A DNA stretch of 64,000 nt, taken from Avena insularis. Its lineage: Eukaryota; Streptophyta; Magnoliopsida; Poales; Poaceae. Shown here one piece after another: positions 23,824-39,126 of the stretch. The stretch spans positions 237,734,292 to 237,798,291 of the forward strand of contig CM042687.1 of the NCBI GenBank assembly GCA_023614405.1, in the 5' to 3' direction. Both the position numbers and the translations under genes were made by a program. The notes below the pieces were generated by a model that saw only the letters and a list, made by a program, of their open reading frames with translations, was not told the origin of the DNA and made no database searches. How positions within the stretch are numbered: position 1 is the first letter of the stretch; each line of letters starts with the position of its first letter.

Positions 23824-24310
23824 CCTGTAGGATTGTAACCCTAGGATTGGACAAAACCCCTTAGAAAAATAGGAGTTGTATTTGTTCCAAAACTTATTTA
23901 CAAACAATCTTGTAAACTCTTTCCTCAACCTTTTTGATTTTGATTCTATATATCTTACTTTTCAACTTGATGGACAAAGCCTCCACCATGACCAATGACT
24001 TCAATTTTAGTTTCATCAAGGATTTCACTAAGGACTACAAGTGAGAACCAAGAGACATTAGATTGCCTACCAAAACATTGATATCATGTTAGTGTATGGA
24101 TAATATTGACCTATGAGGTATGACTATACCAAGTTAATCATTTCACGAAAACTTGTTGTTTCCTCCAACTCATGAGTTAAGCTCATAAGTTCTTAAGTGG
24201 ATAGTTGCTTGTTGATTGATTGATTGTTTGATTGAACTTGGTTGTTTTGAGTTGTGTGTTAGAACTTCCTTATGCCTATCTGTCATTACTTATCCCTATC
24301 AAACCAACAG

Positions 24311-25558
<1,248 letters not shown>

Positions 25559-25730
25559 CCCAGAAAGGACATGTGAACCACATTGACATGGATGGGAACT
25601 TTGAAGAGATAGAAGAAGTGGATGTTAGGAACTAGTTAACTCAGAAGAGTCAAATAAGGATTCCTTGTCTAGATATCAAGTGTTGAACCCATAGTCAAGT
25701 GAACCATCAATGTAACCCTATGAGACTTTT

Positions 25731-25825
25731 TTTTAAGGGTGGTAGTACCCTAGTTGCCTTGAAGCCAACTTGTAACCCTAGCCTTCCCAAATCTCGGGAC
25801 GAGATTTCTTTTAAGGGTGGTAGCC
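25731..25825 (+). other. Duplicated polypurine tract of element Z
   Basis: TTTTAAGGGTGGTAGT at 25731-25746 is repeated at 25809-25823 immediately before the LTR. The segment AATCTCGGGACGAGATT precedes the second copy. This is the same arrangement as in element W. Confidence 0.75.
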
Positions 25826-28800
25826 TGTCACATCCCAAAATTTTCCAAATTTTGAAATGTGAAAAGTAAATAAACAAATTAAACAATTGTTGAAATTTCG
25901 GGTGAGAAGAAACTTTTTGATTCCAAATGGAAACATCAAAACCTATTTTGATCAAATAAAATCCTAAAGGGATTTAAAAAGATAAACAATTAATAAATAA
26001 AGTTTTAATAGTTGGAATCACCATTTTTGGATCTTTAAATAAAAAGATATGGTTTTTATAAGCAAAGGTAGAAATAATGAATAAGGACTATTTTAAAAGA
26101 GCCAAATTAAATCTTGGCCAAGCTTTTAAAATAAAATATTTTGTTTGATAAAAATAGTAAAGGTTTATTTAAATAAAACCATGAGGATTTATTTATATAC
26201 AAATTTCATTCAAGTATAGACATTTTCCTATCTTGAATGATCACTAAAAACTTATTAAAGTATTTTAAATTATATTTCAAGGTGTTTTAGTTTTCAAATA
26301 AAACCTACTAAAAAGATTTTTATAGGAATTTATAAAGTCAAATCGAGTTTTAAACATATTTGAATCCTATTTGAAATAAATACTAAAGCCTATTTATTTA
26401 TTTTTAATAAATAATAAACCCTAAAAATAATTGTTCTATTTTGGACTTTGGAATATATTGATAAACAGAATTAAAATTTACCAAGAGTTTGGTGGTGATT
26501 TGAATTCATTTGGAGTTTGAATTGTTTGAATGAAAAATCAAAACAGAAATTCATTACAGAAAAATAAAAAGGTTTAGTATAAAAAACTAATCAAACCCAA
26601 CCCAGCCAACAGGCCCAGTCCAGCCCAGGAACGCAGCCCACCTGCTCATCCCACACGTGAAACGTTTTTCACCCAGAAGAGCACCCGCCTAGTCATTGAC
26701 GCAGAGGCCCCACCTTTCTTCTCTCTCTCTCCCAGACAGCACGGTCCCACGTCGTCAGTCGTCGTCTCCACCTCGACCGTTCCCTCTCGCCGTTTCTGCC
26801 GGCGATGAATGCCACTGAATTGGCATAACACCACGAGTAAATCTCGCCAGCAACCACGTGCCTTTGAACGCCACGCTCTCCTCTTCCATTCCCCCCAAGC
26901 CACGCTCCCTCTCGCCACCAGGCTGCACGAATTGCACGCCTAAGCAACCACTGCTCCGACGAGCTCCCCCATTGATTCCGGCGAGGACAGTCACCCCCGC
27001 AAGCCCTGCTTCACAAGAGCGTAATCCCCAGCCTCTGGCGCATCTCCCTGTGCTTTCCATTCATCCGCACGAGCACCGTACCGTCGACAACAACCACACT
27101 CGAACACCACCGTCGTCTGCCATCGCTCCGACGAACTCCCTGGTAAGCACAGACCGCCCTGAACCTTATCGTTGATGCTCCCAGCATCCCCATCCCTGTA
27201 CGCATCTAACCGCATGCTCCATTTGTCTTAGCACGCTTGCAAACTCCCCCTCCGACGACAACCAGACGAACCCGATGACGCCACGAACTCCGGCGAGCAA
27301 TCCACCCTGCTCCGGTGCGCCCCTCGCCAAGCCGACCACACCTCGAGCTTCTCCGCACTCCCACGAGCACGTTGAGCTACTCCTCCCTCTCCTTTGCTTC
27401 CTGAATCATCGGCAAGCTCACCGCCCGAGCGTGCGCCTCCGCCAGCCGCCGCTAGCGCCGCCCAGATATGGTTTGGCCGCTGTGATCCGTAGGATGCAAA
27501 ACGTCTGGCTAAGATTAGATTTAATCGAAGGGGTATTGCATGCTCTGTGCCGCACGATCTTATTTAGATCCAACGATCTACAGAGTGCAATCCGCACGAA
27601 TCGGTACGCGCCAGTAAGAATTAGACACGTGTCCAGAGATTGATTTAGAAACAGAAATTTGATCTATTATATTTGCAAACTTGCAAAATTCATAACTTTA
27701 ATTCTACACGTCCAAATTTTGCAAATTTTATATCAATGGAATCAGCAGGACAATTACTTTGCAACCATGCACTTTGTTTAATGTTTTGCTTCGTGAAAAT
27801 TGGTTGAAATTGCAGAAACTTGTGTAGGCATAATTTGAATATAAAAATAGTTCTAGATATATTTTTAAGGTGAAATCTTTGCAAAATGGATTGTTTTGAA
27901 CCTACTGACCATAGGAACCAACTTATGGATTTAAAAATGTATTTTGTGGAGTTAAAGGATAAATATTTGAATTAGCACATTTCTAATCAAATAAAAATAT
28001 TGTTTATGGTTTAGAAAGGATTTTGAGTAAAGCCTTTGGGAAATGATTTGATTCAAACCTTCTGACCCTAAACACCAAGTTTTGTGATTTAAGAACTTAT
28101 TTGATGAACCATATAAAGTTATTACTTTGCTAAAAGATATTTTCAACAACATAAAATATCACCTTAGCATAATATTTGGTTTATGGGGTGAAACCTTTTG
28201 CAAATGATGTTTACCACTTTAGTAAATGACCACTTTGAGCTTTAAAATGTTTAGAGCCTAATTGAAACCACATTTCTAAATAAAATCAACTTTTGCATGC
28301 TTGCATGCATTGCCTTGTTTCTATTATTTTATGTGTGATAAATTGTTTGAATATTGATTTGAAAATGTGTTTGCTTGATTGAATTGTAGTGAAGTTAGAG
28401 GAGTGTGATATTTGCAAGATCAAGAAGTGAACCAACATTCTCTACTAAAAAGGCAAGTGACACTATCATCCATGTCCTACTATTTTCATTACACTTAGTG
28501 GATTTTTGTAACATGCATGATAAGGACTACTATATTTTATGCTATGCTAAATCCTAATAGGATACCTTATATCTTCATTAGTGAAAACATTGTAGTTGTA
28601 GTAAGATTAGCCCTGCTATATATTTGGGATGGGATACATGATATGATTATATGAAGTGTTGGAAAGATATATGTTTTATATAATAAAACAAGTACTCAAT
28701 GAACCACCTGGGTGGAAAAGGATACTCAAGTTTTGGACAAGGTGGCAACAAAGGGAACCATGTTTATATGGCTATCTTTTTGTATGTGCACTAGAAGAAA

Positions 28801-29782
28801 ACCACCCAGGGACTTAGAGATTGAACATGTTTCTCGTACAGTGGCTTCCGTGTACAGCCACATGCTAAATGGGCTCTGGCTTAGTCAACTACATAGTGGA
28901 AGACCCATGCATTGGCATCTTCAGATTAACTAGAATTGTGTATGGGAAATTTATCCCTACATTGGTGCCTGGTTGACAAGCTAGCATTGTGTATTGGGAG
29001 GACTTCTATGGAAAGACTTTATCACATTATCGATCTGCCAGTACTCCATTTTGGTGAGTACTTATCCAGCGGCCACTGGTGGCGTCAAGACGAGATTATG
29101 TCATGTGGGTAAAGTGTACAACTTCTACAGAAGATCAAATTCTAAGTACTTAGCCGTGTCCCCGGTTATGGACAACTCTGAGCAACTAAGGCCGGAAGCT
29201 ATGGAAGATCTCGACATTCCAATTTCTCAAAGTAAAACTTGATGGTGACAACAAGGGGTTTGAAGCACTTGGAGTTTTCCAAGGAGTTCAGAAAGATTTT
29301 CAAAAGATCAAAACTATTTTGAAAAGATAGGACAAAACTATATTGCTTTCTACAAATGAGCCTAAACCCTACCTAGCCAAATATGCATGTAATGATAGGA
29401 TCCACTTACTTCTACATAATAGTGAAACTTGCCAATACAATTCAAATGTATTGACCCTTGTGGCTGCAACTTATTATGTTGCGGGTTTGTTTGATGTTAG
29501 TGAAGTGTGTTGAATAGGATTACAAGTCTACAACCAACATGATTGCCTATGGCACTTTGAAGATGAAGGACCCCATGCTATTGTTATATCCTGCTGCATT
29601 GTAATGAGATAGCCAAATGAGCTATGTAAGATGTAATAAATTATTTTATTCCTGGTTATAAAGTTGTATTATGACCTTTGTATCTTGATATTACATCTTA
29701 ACTATGGATGCTAGCTATTGATCCAGGGACTAGCATTGTAAACACATGGATCTCTACCTTATTAAAGGTTGGGAACCTTACA
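25826..29782 (+). repeat. 3' LTR of element Z (3957 bp)
   Basis: Begins TGTCACATCCCAAAATTTTCC and ends GGTTGGGAACCTTACA next to the target duplication. A TATA-like TATAAAAAA at 26578-26586 precedes a GC-rich, C/T-biased block (26600-27500), suggesting the promoter and start of R. The remainder (27640-29700) is AT-rich. Open frames in the GC-rich block on both strands show no family similarity. No second full copy is present for comparison. Confidence 0.8.
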
Positions 29783-30528
29783 AATCTCCATGTGGAGGCT
29801 TCGGTGGAGGCCCCATCAATAAAGTCCGGGTACGATGCTTCTCGGCCGGCCAGAGGGATATCTGGGCCGTAGAAGTATGTATGCTGCCAGCTCTTGTAGG
29901 ACTCATGTCCTACAATGTCGGGGAACCGCCGGCCAGGCCGAATCTTGAAGCTAATGGTCCCACAGTTCCAGAGCTCCTCCTTGCTCACTTCGGCTTCCCT
30001 CTTGACAGTGAAAAAGTATATGAACAGATCTAACCTAGGCCTAATCCCTAGGTATTCGTCACACAGAGCCGTGTAGTTGCTAAGTGCGAGGATGCTATTG
30101 GGGGACATGTTCTGAGGTTGAACCCGGAAGTGCTGGAGGACTTGGATGCAGTCGGACAATGGCAAGGAAACGCCGCGTACCAGTTGGGCTTTGAGGTATA
30201 CCTTTTCTCCGGGTTGGGGAGAATGGACGACCTCGTCGGCCAGCACCGCCCGCCAGACCAGACCCTCCGTCGCAGGAAGGTACCCCTCGGTGATAATCTC
30301 CTTGATGTTGCCATCGGAGATGTCCGAGTCGCGCCACTTCCCCTTGTGGGAGTCAGCCTCCTCTTCCAGCAGCTTGAGCACCGCTGGAATATGGCCGTCG
30401 CCGGTGGATTCCACCACCACGGAGCGCCGCACCACCACTCCCTCTGGCGGGATGAGGACCATGCTAGAAGGCTTATCCAAAGCCTCTTCGGATGCCTCCA
30501 TCAATGGATTGTTGCTGCTACTCGCCAT

Positions 30529-31015
30529 TGGCGAGGAGGAGGTGGACTGGAAGTTGGAGAGGGGTTAGGGTTTTCTCTATGTGCGCGCGATGTGCTCTAG
30601 GAGGATTTGGGCGGGAGGAATAAGACGATGCGGGAGCGGATGAGGGTGAAAAATAAATTGACCACCGCAGTTAAAATATATAGCCTCGACATCAAGATTT
30701 GTGCAAGATGATCTATTGGTCGACGCGTGGACAGCGTGCATGAACGTGCGGAGAGATTTTAGCATGTTTCCACCGGCGTCGCTCGACGTTTCAGATTTCT
30801 CGCGTGAGAAAATCGCTATGATTATGTTTTTTGTATGTGTGAGTTGCGAGTCGTCGCTAGCCTATGAACTACGTCATCTCACTGACATATGCAGACGAAC
30901 AGTCCCATCTGAAGATTCTGGTATGGACAGATCCTGTCCGGCTACAAGAAGAGTATGATACAAGACTCAGTGATTCTATGAATTACGTATTAAAGACGAA
31001 GAATATTGCAGGGTT
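30529..31015 (-). promoter_or_regulatory. 5' flank of the antisense Tat gene, with candidate TATA box
   Basis: On the minus strand a TATATATTTT box lies at about 30683-30674, some 150 bp upstream of the ATG at 30528. This is a plausible promoter spacing with a C/T-rich leader between. Beyond about 30700 I see no coding sequence and no recognisable LTR. Confidence 0.35.
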
Positions 31016-31019
31016 CTTT

Positions 31020-31615
31020 GGAGGTGACAGTTAGGAACCTGTGAACCTTAAGGTGACAGTTAGGGAAAATAATGGGAATATATGATAATTTGAGTATATT
31101 GTGTGTTCATGAAGTGTCAATGCTTTATTCCGGTCTATTTAAAAAGATAGATCTTAATTGCATGTAGTACCAAGTTGGCCCCGGTGAAATGGGAAGGTAG
31201 GACAAAAGATATTATGCAAACTTACATGCATGATTATGTTTGGATCACACACCTACATACAACTGAATTAGAGATAAATGTCATGTTAGTATGATACATT
31301 ATATGGTGGATATCATTCATGCAACACCCGGCTATCACCTCATGTCTATGTTTTAGCCACTGAAGTTTCACAACATTACTTCTGGTGAAAACTACAAATC
31401 TGTTGCTTTATTTACTGCATTGTTTTACTACTTTGAATCAACTGCCATAAATTACCACTTTTTTGCAAGTTTATTGATATACATGTGTGATTGAGGGTGA
31501 CATCTCAATTGCTAAAGTCTTATTAGTATTTTTGTCTTCGCCTTGAGTCAAACTACAAATTTGGGTAATACATCCCATAGAAGATTTCAGTGATCCCCTA
31601 TACTTGTGGGCATCA
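31020..31615 (+). repeat. Fragment of an Athila-type LTR (3' part)
   Basis: Parallels the 3' half of the LTR at 18855-20246: GTGTTCATGAAGTGTCAATGC against GTGTTCATGGAGTGTTAATGC, the ATGCAACxCCC segment, and the end CCCTATACTTGTGGGCATCA. It lacks its 5' half and any internal region. It is an old fragment that lies between the Tat and X elements. Confidence 0.6.
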
Positions 31616-31731
31616 CCAACCAATTTCCGTCTCTTGGCATATAAAAATTGTCCACTTAACCTCCTCTTTATGTTTGTTTTAGTTCCTTTATCATTGCCTA
31701 TCCCTTAGCCATTTGAAGCATTGATAGGACG
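31616..31731 (-). other. Short unassigned segment left of element X
   Basis: 116 bp between the Athila-type LTR fragment and element X. On the minus strand VLSMLQMAKG, next to the X insertion point, faintly resembles the MULE transposase segment that stops at the other side of X (53476). It may be the continuation of that gene, but the match is weak. Confidence 0.25.
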
Positions 31732-34700
31732 TGTAATGCCCCGGAAAATATTCCGAAATAAAATTGCTTATTATTTTCTACTTTGCATCATCATGACATC
31801 ATGCATACTTTTGACCTAAAATATTTTAACCAAAAGCCTATTTTGTCTTCTAATTAGTCCCCTCTTTTATTTCAAATTAAAACCCCGGCCTTTTCTAGAT
31901 CTTTTATTTGTCTAAAGACTATTTATAAAAGTCTTTTAGAACTAAAACAAATAAAAATAAAAATAAAAACGTTTTATCGGGGGAGGCCGCCAGCCTGCTG
32001 GGCCAAAAACCCAGCAAACCAGTAGCCTACCACCCCGGTTAAATCCTAGCCCTAGATCCCTCAAACCCAAACCCTAGAAACCCCCCACCCTGCAGCCATC
32101 CCATACCCACTTGCCGCCAGCACACTTTCTTGCAATGCACGCCACCCACACCTACCTGACCCTCACGCACGCACCCACACCAACCGACCACACACACCAC
32201 GTTCATGCACACACCTACACACATGTAACCTAGGACACACGACCCAGACACGCAACGCACGCACCCAATGCGCCCAGGAACCGTACGAAGACCCGTCTCC
32301 CCATCGCGGCCCCATCCCTCGATCCCCTCGCCTCCCTGCCGCCGCCAGGGACGTGGGAGCGCCTCCTCCCTTGCATGCATCGTCCTCTTACCCGACGCCT
32401 GCGTCCCGTCCTCGCCCTCTCTCGTTGGCCTCGCCTCCCTGCTCGAGCGTCGCCTCCCTCCGCATCAACCTCCGGCGCTCCAACCTCGCGAGCTTCCTTC
32501 CTCGCCTGCAGCAGCTGTCACCGCTGCGGCCTGCGCGTCCTCGACCCAGCCCGACGCCAAGCTCGTCCCGACGCCGCCATTCGTTCCTGTTTTCCCAGCG
32601 AGGTCGCGCCGACCCCGCTCCGGCCACAACCGCTGCCCCGGCGCTTCCCCGGCATCGAGCCGCTTCGTCCCCACGGGACCGCATCGGCCTCGACCTCCTG
32701 CCCCGCGCCACACTGTCTGTGCGCCAAGCCGTCACCGTTATCCTTGTCGTGTGTCGTGTGCCTCTCTCTCCGACATGTCCGGTCGTGGCCTGCTCTCGCC
32801 CGCCTCCTCCTCTGCTCGGTTCCGCGTCGCCCTGTGCTGGCACCCTTCACTGTTGCCCGAAATGTTTGTTTGCCATTACAAGCTCAAATGGTGAAGAGAA
32901 TAAGTAAGATGGGTGTGCTACTGTGATGTGGAGATTCCCATTCTGAACCAAAGAGTGAGATGACCACCCCAAGATGCACGACTTTGACCGATGCCGCCAT
33001 CAGAACCTCTGTGGTTAGTCGAAGCCCCGCTGCCGAATCAAGTCCGGCAATGACACCCGAAAACTCCGAAAAGGATGCCAAGGTCTTCCTCATGGAACGC
33101 ATGGTCTCCTTCACGGGCTCGAAGACCCCGATTCCGTGGATCCGAAGACCGATCTCGGCGAGACCGAACCCCCAGGATCGCCAAACCTTCATGTGTGACC
33201 CCTCTTTCTGAGACCCCTATATTTTTATAATATATGAATATACTTGTTGCATATAACCATTCATACTCGCATATATATTGTGTGGTTTGGGGGCCTTATG
33301 CCGATTCACCTAAATAAATATGGAGACCATATGCGGGTTATATTTATATTATCTCGACTCCATTTAAATTTGTTTAGCGAACCGATTGCCATGCTTTTCC
33401 TTGTTAATTCAACATTTAAATTGCGTGGTAGATAGACAACTTGAACCATAATATTTATTTTCCGGGATTTCGATTCCACTTGATATTGCTAATTAGGGCC
33501 ACATATCGCCATGCCATGCATCATATCATAAACATGCCGGATCTTCCGCCTAGTATTAAATATTGCACCGGTTGTTCTTTCTAGTGTTTGCTTCTTCACT
33601 GGATAGGACGTTGAGTCGATGCGAGATACGACAAGCCTTTGGTTTCTCGACTTTGTCTCATAGGCGAGCATTCTCCCCCTTCTACCTATTTTGCATTTAT
33701 AGTCTTTACTTCCTCCAATTGATCTATTGCTATCCTTATTGTTGATGCTATAGTACCATTCCTTTATTTACCTGATCCACTATATTGCCTTGGTTATCCT
33801 ATTGCCTTGTTTGATTAGCAAGTTTTGTCCTTGCGAGTCGTAGGCATGCTTAGTATCGCTCTCATACAGGTGGAACATGATACTTGGATGTTGATGGTGA
33901 TAAGATAATTAAATTGGTGATGTTGGTTATGGTTATGGTTTCACCTAATGATAAGGCCCCGGCAGGGACCACCTTCGGGAAATGCTTGAGCCGACCTAGG
34001 ACCCGTTCGTTCTACGATACCAGTTCTGAGTTGATTGCGCTAACCAAACGTGGGGCCTCTGGGATCCCCCCTCAACTACTGGCGCTATTCGTATATCCAG
34101 AGGGTTACAAAATTGGTTTTCCATTTGGTGCATACGCATAATATGTTCTCGGACATGGGTTAGTTGATATGTCTTCGGACTTGATATTTTGGTGGATTGC
34201 CATGGCTTGCATACATAAATCACGGTACACGGTGGCGGCACCCACGGTGTGTACAAGTTACCCCGCAGGGCCCGATCCACCAGTAGGCGCAAACGTTGTG
34301 CCTTCCTTGAGAATCGTCGTACCTCTTGGTTGGTTCAACACAGTAGGTGATGCCTCTAGATATGCGCATAGGGACAGTTCTTGTTGTGAGATTCAGATGG
34401 CACGCGTGATAGGTTGCCTGAAGGGTTGAGCATGCGTTTGGGTACAGTAGTGCACCCCTGCATGGTAAATCTTTTCGAGAAGTCGTGTGTCCACGGTTAT
34501 GGACGCCTCAGGAGTACAATGTCATGATCATAGACAACGCCACTAATGTTTTGCCTCCAATAAAATGATTAGTAATTATCCTTATCGACTAAACACCTTC
34601 TTAACTAAAATTGCCACCGTGTGTGTTCTGTAAGAGGACTTCCTTGACTGGTCCTCGAGGGGGAAATCTTCAGATGGGTTATGTTTGGTGTTATATTATT

Positions 34701-34898
34701 GTTACCGCATAGCGCTCTCTTATCTCGCTCTAATAGCCGAAGTTGTAGCGTGTCTCTATAAGTTAGATAGTGCAAGCTTTGCTGCCGCTGATCCCACCAT
34801 ACCTATGTAGGCGAGGACCGCCGAATTCTAGTCTCGCCGTGTACTAGCCTCAGTACTGACCGCTCTCTTTCTGTTTTCCTTTTCCCTTTGTCGGCACC
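31732..34898 (+). repeat. 5' LTR of element X, first part
   Basis: Matches 49768 to about 53075. Contains a GC-rich, C-biased block (32030-33200) with overlapping open frames on both strands, then AT-rich sequence. Relative to the 3' LTR it lacks about 150 bp at 32862, where the 3' copy has 50871-51020. It ends with GCACC, one half of the target duplication of element Y. Confidence 0.85.
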
Positions 34899-37800
34899 TG
34901 TAACATCCCAAAAATATAAAACATAAATCATCAAACTCTAATCATCAAAATTAGGGTTAATAAAAACTTTTCCAATTAAAAATATGAAAGCATTCATATG
35001 TGTGTATTAAAATTTGGATTCTTTTGAATTGCCATGGTTCTGTGTTTCTTTGCTTGTAAAATGATTCTTAGCTGAAATAAACATCATCCAAACAATCCCC
35101 ACACTTTTCCCAAAGACATACAAGTCAAAACAAGCAAATTAAGTGAATGGTCACTTTGGCCAAATTAACTCCCATGCGTACTTTGGCTATCTCTAACTTT
35201 CAGAACTTAACAGAAACATGTATGGATCTTTGCACCCCTTGATAGTACTCATAACAAGGTACCAAGGCCCACTTTGTGATCATCCAAAAACATTTGAATG
35301 CATGGTTTAAATGATAGTTTAAAATTGAATCTATTTCATATGGGAAGATCCCACTATTTCAAAAACCACTCAAACAAGCTCAATTTTCAAAACCCAAGCA
35401 TCCACAGAATCCTCAACACATGCCTAGAACACCCACCAAAAATCATTTCAAAATTCAAAAATAAAGTTCTTGTGGCCATTTTATCAAACACTTGGAGACA
35501 ACAAATCAAACTGGCCAAACTTCACTATTTTGAGTAGTAATTTGGCAAAGCATTGTTCACCATTGATCACATTTGTCTCCCCTAGTGCCAACCAGTGCCT
35601 TGACCACCCCTAGCCCCTACCCTTTGCACCATGCCATGCCAACCCGAAGGAACCCTTGCCAGCCGACCATGGCTAGCTAGCTAGAGAAAGCACCAAACCT
35701 AAACACCATGTCTAGGACACAGGCCACCATCCACCGCCACCCCCTATCCAGCGCTCGAACCCTGCCAGCCACTGGACCACACGCCCAAGCCATGCCAAGC
35801 TTCTCTGAGAGCATGCCGAGAGCGCGCCAGAGCGCCACCCTCGACACACGCCCACAGACCGCGCGCCGCCCTCGCCGCGTGCACGCGTGATCACCACCGC
35901 CCCAGCAACCCCGCAGACACCCCCGTTCGCCGCCCCATGCCTCACAGCCACCGCTCGACATCGAAGACGCCGTCTCTGCCGCGTAGAGCACCGCACGTTT
36001 CCGACCAATTGCCACCGCCCCTACATGCGCATTTAAGCTCTAGAGCATCGCCAGGAGGCCACCCGTCGATCGCCAACCTCGGCCATGCCTCTAGCCGCCG
36101 ATGTCGCCGTCAGCCTTTGACCATCCCTCTCGGTCTCGCCGTCGAGCCTATAAAAGGAGACGACCCCCGCTCGATTTCTTCACACCATGTCACTACGCTC
36201 ACCTGACTGATCATTCCACCCCTTAGCCGGAGCAAGGCGAGCAGCGCATCGCCGGAATTTGGCCAGAGCTCACCGCTGTAGAGGAGAAGAGGAGTCGTTG
36301 ATTTCGTCCACCCCCGGAGCTACCGCGACCACCCCTGTGTTCGCCGTCATCGACTTTGTCGTTTGCCCGCCTCGCCGTCATCACTGAATCCCCGGTATGC
36401 CCCCTATGCCCCCCCACTAAGCCGCTAGGGTTCGAGCTCGCTGGTGACCTGTTCATCATCAACGACGACCCTCATCCGTCGATCTTCATTCTAATCCAAC
36501 ACACCACATCGCCCCGTACCGCTTCGCGTTTAAAGAGCCACTGACCAGTAGACCCCCCCTCGATTAAGCCCAGCTCATGGAGTGACACTGGGCCAGCCCA
36601 ATAACCCTTCCCGCGCAGCCCACTCGTTTGAATTTAGCTTTTTCTATTTATATTCAAACTCAGTTCTGTACCTAGTTTCAAAAATCAACCCAGCTCAATT
36701 CAGTAAACCAAATTGCATGAAACCAATTTTTTTAGAAAGATATTGAAATTCTTAATCCAAGCCCGTTGCATTCAAATCATTTGGATCTATAGATCAACCT
36801 TGGTAAAAATAACAAGGCAGAAGCTTTTCCGCATTCAAACATTTTTAATTTAAACCATAATAGCCTTTGAGTTGATTCCAACTCTCAAAAATCATATTTG
36901 ATCATACCTTTCAGAATATATAAAAACATATGGGTTTACTTACAGAAATAATGTTCAAATAATAAAAGAATGCCACATAGGCATTTCTAGTCACTTTATT
37001 TATTTAAAATAAAAGGTTAAACCTTATTAAATTGTGACACCTCTTTAAATCACATTCTCATGTACTGAAATAGCTGGTGATGACATGTGTCCACATGATC
37101 CCATGTTTGAGTTGGAGAATATTAAATCTTAAGTAGTTTTTCAATGAGTAGAAATTACTTTTCTCAAAATAAAATAAATAAGACAAATGCTTTATTCTTC
37201 TGATATTAGTGATGATGCTAGATCATCTATAGAACTGTTTTGTGTGATGATTGAAAGTAGTTAAGTATTGTGTGGTGATTGTGTACCTCGTATTTATTCA
37301 TAGACACTAGTATCGACCAAGGATACGAGGAGGAAGGAGGATACTACGAAGAGGAAGCCGAGGAGAACTTCAACCACTGCTCTGCATAAGGCAAGCCTAA
37401 TACTACTAGTTGACTGAGCAAGCTAACACTTGCAATTATGAAAGTTAGATGACCTATGAAATGCACTAAGCATGCTTGGTTAGACATATTTGATGATACC
37501 CCCTCCTAGTTTTACTTACCAGCTTTCTACTTTATTTCTTTATCAAAGCTATTTCTTAGAGTTTAATTAAGTGACTTGTAGATTCTAGGAAGATAATTGA
37601 AGGTTGCATAAAGAGCATTAAATTCGGCCTAAGCTAGATAATCTTGATGTCATCCTAAGGCATGAGATTGAACTTAGTTAAAACTCCACTTGTTTACCAC
37701 CCCTCATTAGTACTAACCCCCACTTGTAGATGCTAGTGCTAAGCTTAAAACTTGATCAACTTTAGATGGGAATACTTGGTGGAAAATGGTTATGAAAACC

Positions 37801-38897
37801 TTAGAATGATGAGTCATTCTACTGAGATGTTTTGACATGTGTTTCTAAACACCATATGATTTGGCTGATGAAAATGTTAAGGCATGAGCCTTAGCCCTTT
37901 ATAAAACTGATGGTTGTCTGGATGCGATACCATTCCAATTTTACCGTACAACCACAATACCCGAAAATTGGGTAGCGCTTGACTAGAAACTTATATACCT
38001 TAGTATGGGTTCCCTCACGGCCAAGGTCTGAGCTGAGGCTACCTTGTGAAGATTGTCCACCTGTGCAGTACCCAAGATGACAGTTGGTCATGGTTGGGAG
38101 GCCAAACTCACAGGAGAGGTGCCTATACTAGGGCGTGTAATTGAAAGGTTAGGATTGATATCCGCATACTTAGTATGGTGAATTCAGGATTTGTTCCTGA
38201 CGGATGTATCGAATGTTATGGTGAAAGTGTACAATCTCTGCAGAGTGTCAAACTATTCGAATAGCCGCGTCCGTGGTTATGGACAGTTGGAGTGGCCATA
38301 CTATTCCCCCGTCATATGTTTTCAAAATGAGTTGTGAAATGGATTGAGATTTTGATTTGACCACAACAGAGTTGTGAATGAAATACAAGTTCCCTCTTAG
38401 GTGTTATAAAACTTTAACTAGCTTTTCCTTCTTCTGAACTTAGTAGAAGTAAATATGGCTTTTTGCAAAACAACCCTAGAGCTTAGTGTCCTATTACAAA
38501 AAAAACCCTTCACTTGTTAGTATTAGTTTGCGAGTACTTAAAGAGTACTCATGCCTTTGTCCCTAGCTATTCCCGTGGCCAAACTATGAAGAAGCGTACC
38601 AGGATGATGGACCCCAGGAAGGTTACGACAACTAGGATCATCTCCCATCATCAGCATTGCCTGTGACCCCAAAGATGGAGCTTCGCCTACGCTACCGTTA
38701 TTATTACGTATTTCTGCTACTTGAGTTGTATTAAGAACTGGATCATGAGATCATTATTTGTGTAAGACCGTATGTATGGTTTGTAATGGATGATGTACTG
38801 TGGTATCCAATTCTGTTATGTCTCGCAAAAATGGTAATCCTGGGATTGCGATGTATGGCATAACAGGCATCTGGGATTAAGAATTCGGGTGTTGACA
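34899..38897 (+). repeat. 5' LTR of element Y (3999 bp)
   Basis: TG...CA ends. GC-rich block 35580-36560 with a TATA box (TATAAAAG) at 36149-36156; the same box is at 45974-45981 in the 3' LTR. If transcription starts just downstream, R-U5 forms a leader of about 2.7 kb. ORFs on the minus strand at 35677-36015 recur in the 3' LTR but are not gene-like. Confidence 0.9.
36149..36156 (+). promoter_or_regulatory. TATA box of element Y 5' LTR
   Basis: CCTATAAAAGG in a GC-rich context followed by GA-rich and C-rich leader sequence, conserved in both LTRs. It is the best promoter candidate in the window, judged by motif and context only. Confidence 0.6.
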
Positions 38898-38900
38898 AGT

Positions 38901-38912
38901 TGGTATCAGAGC
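38901..38912 (+). promoter_or_regulatory. Primer binding site (tRNA-iMet) of element Y
   Basis: TGGTATCAGAGC, an exact match to the usual plant tRNA-iMet primer site, three bases after the LTR end at 38897. Confidence 0.95.
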
Positions 38913-39126
38913 CATCCTTACCATAGGAGACCCTAGTTAGACTGGACGTTTGAATCAAAAACTTAGTTTCAAAACCAAAGGAAGCAAATATTTACAAAAA
39001 CTTATTCCCATTCTTATCACCTTGATTCTTTCATAAAAATTCATGTTCCTCAAAAACTCTTGCAAAATACATAAAATTTGACACACTTGATCACTCTACT
39101 AATTTACTCATCCTATATTCTTATAG

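Noticed and set aside
32268..32926. Overlapping ORFs of 150-210 codons on both strands in a GC-rich block (also 50195-51022)
   Set aside because: They lie in the two LTRs of element X, are Pro/Arg/Ser-rich through base composition, overlap in several frames and differ in length between the copies. No domain is recognisable.
35677..36206. ORFs in the GC-rich part of the Y LTR (also 45436-45923)
   Set aside because: Repeated because LTRs are repeated; low-complexity composition and no family similarity.
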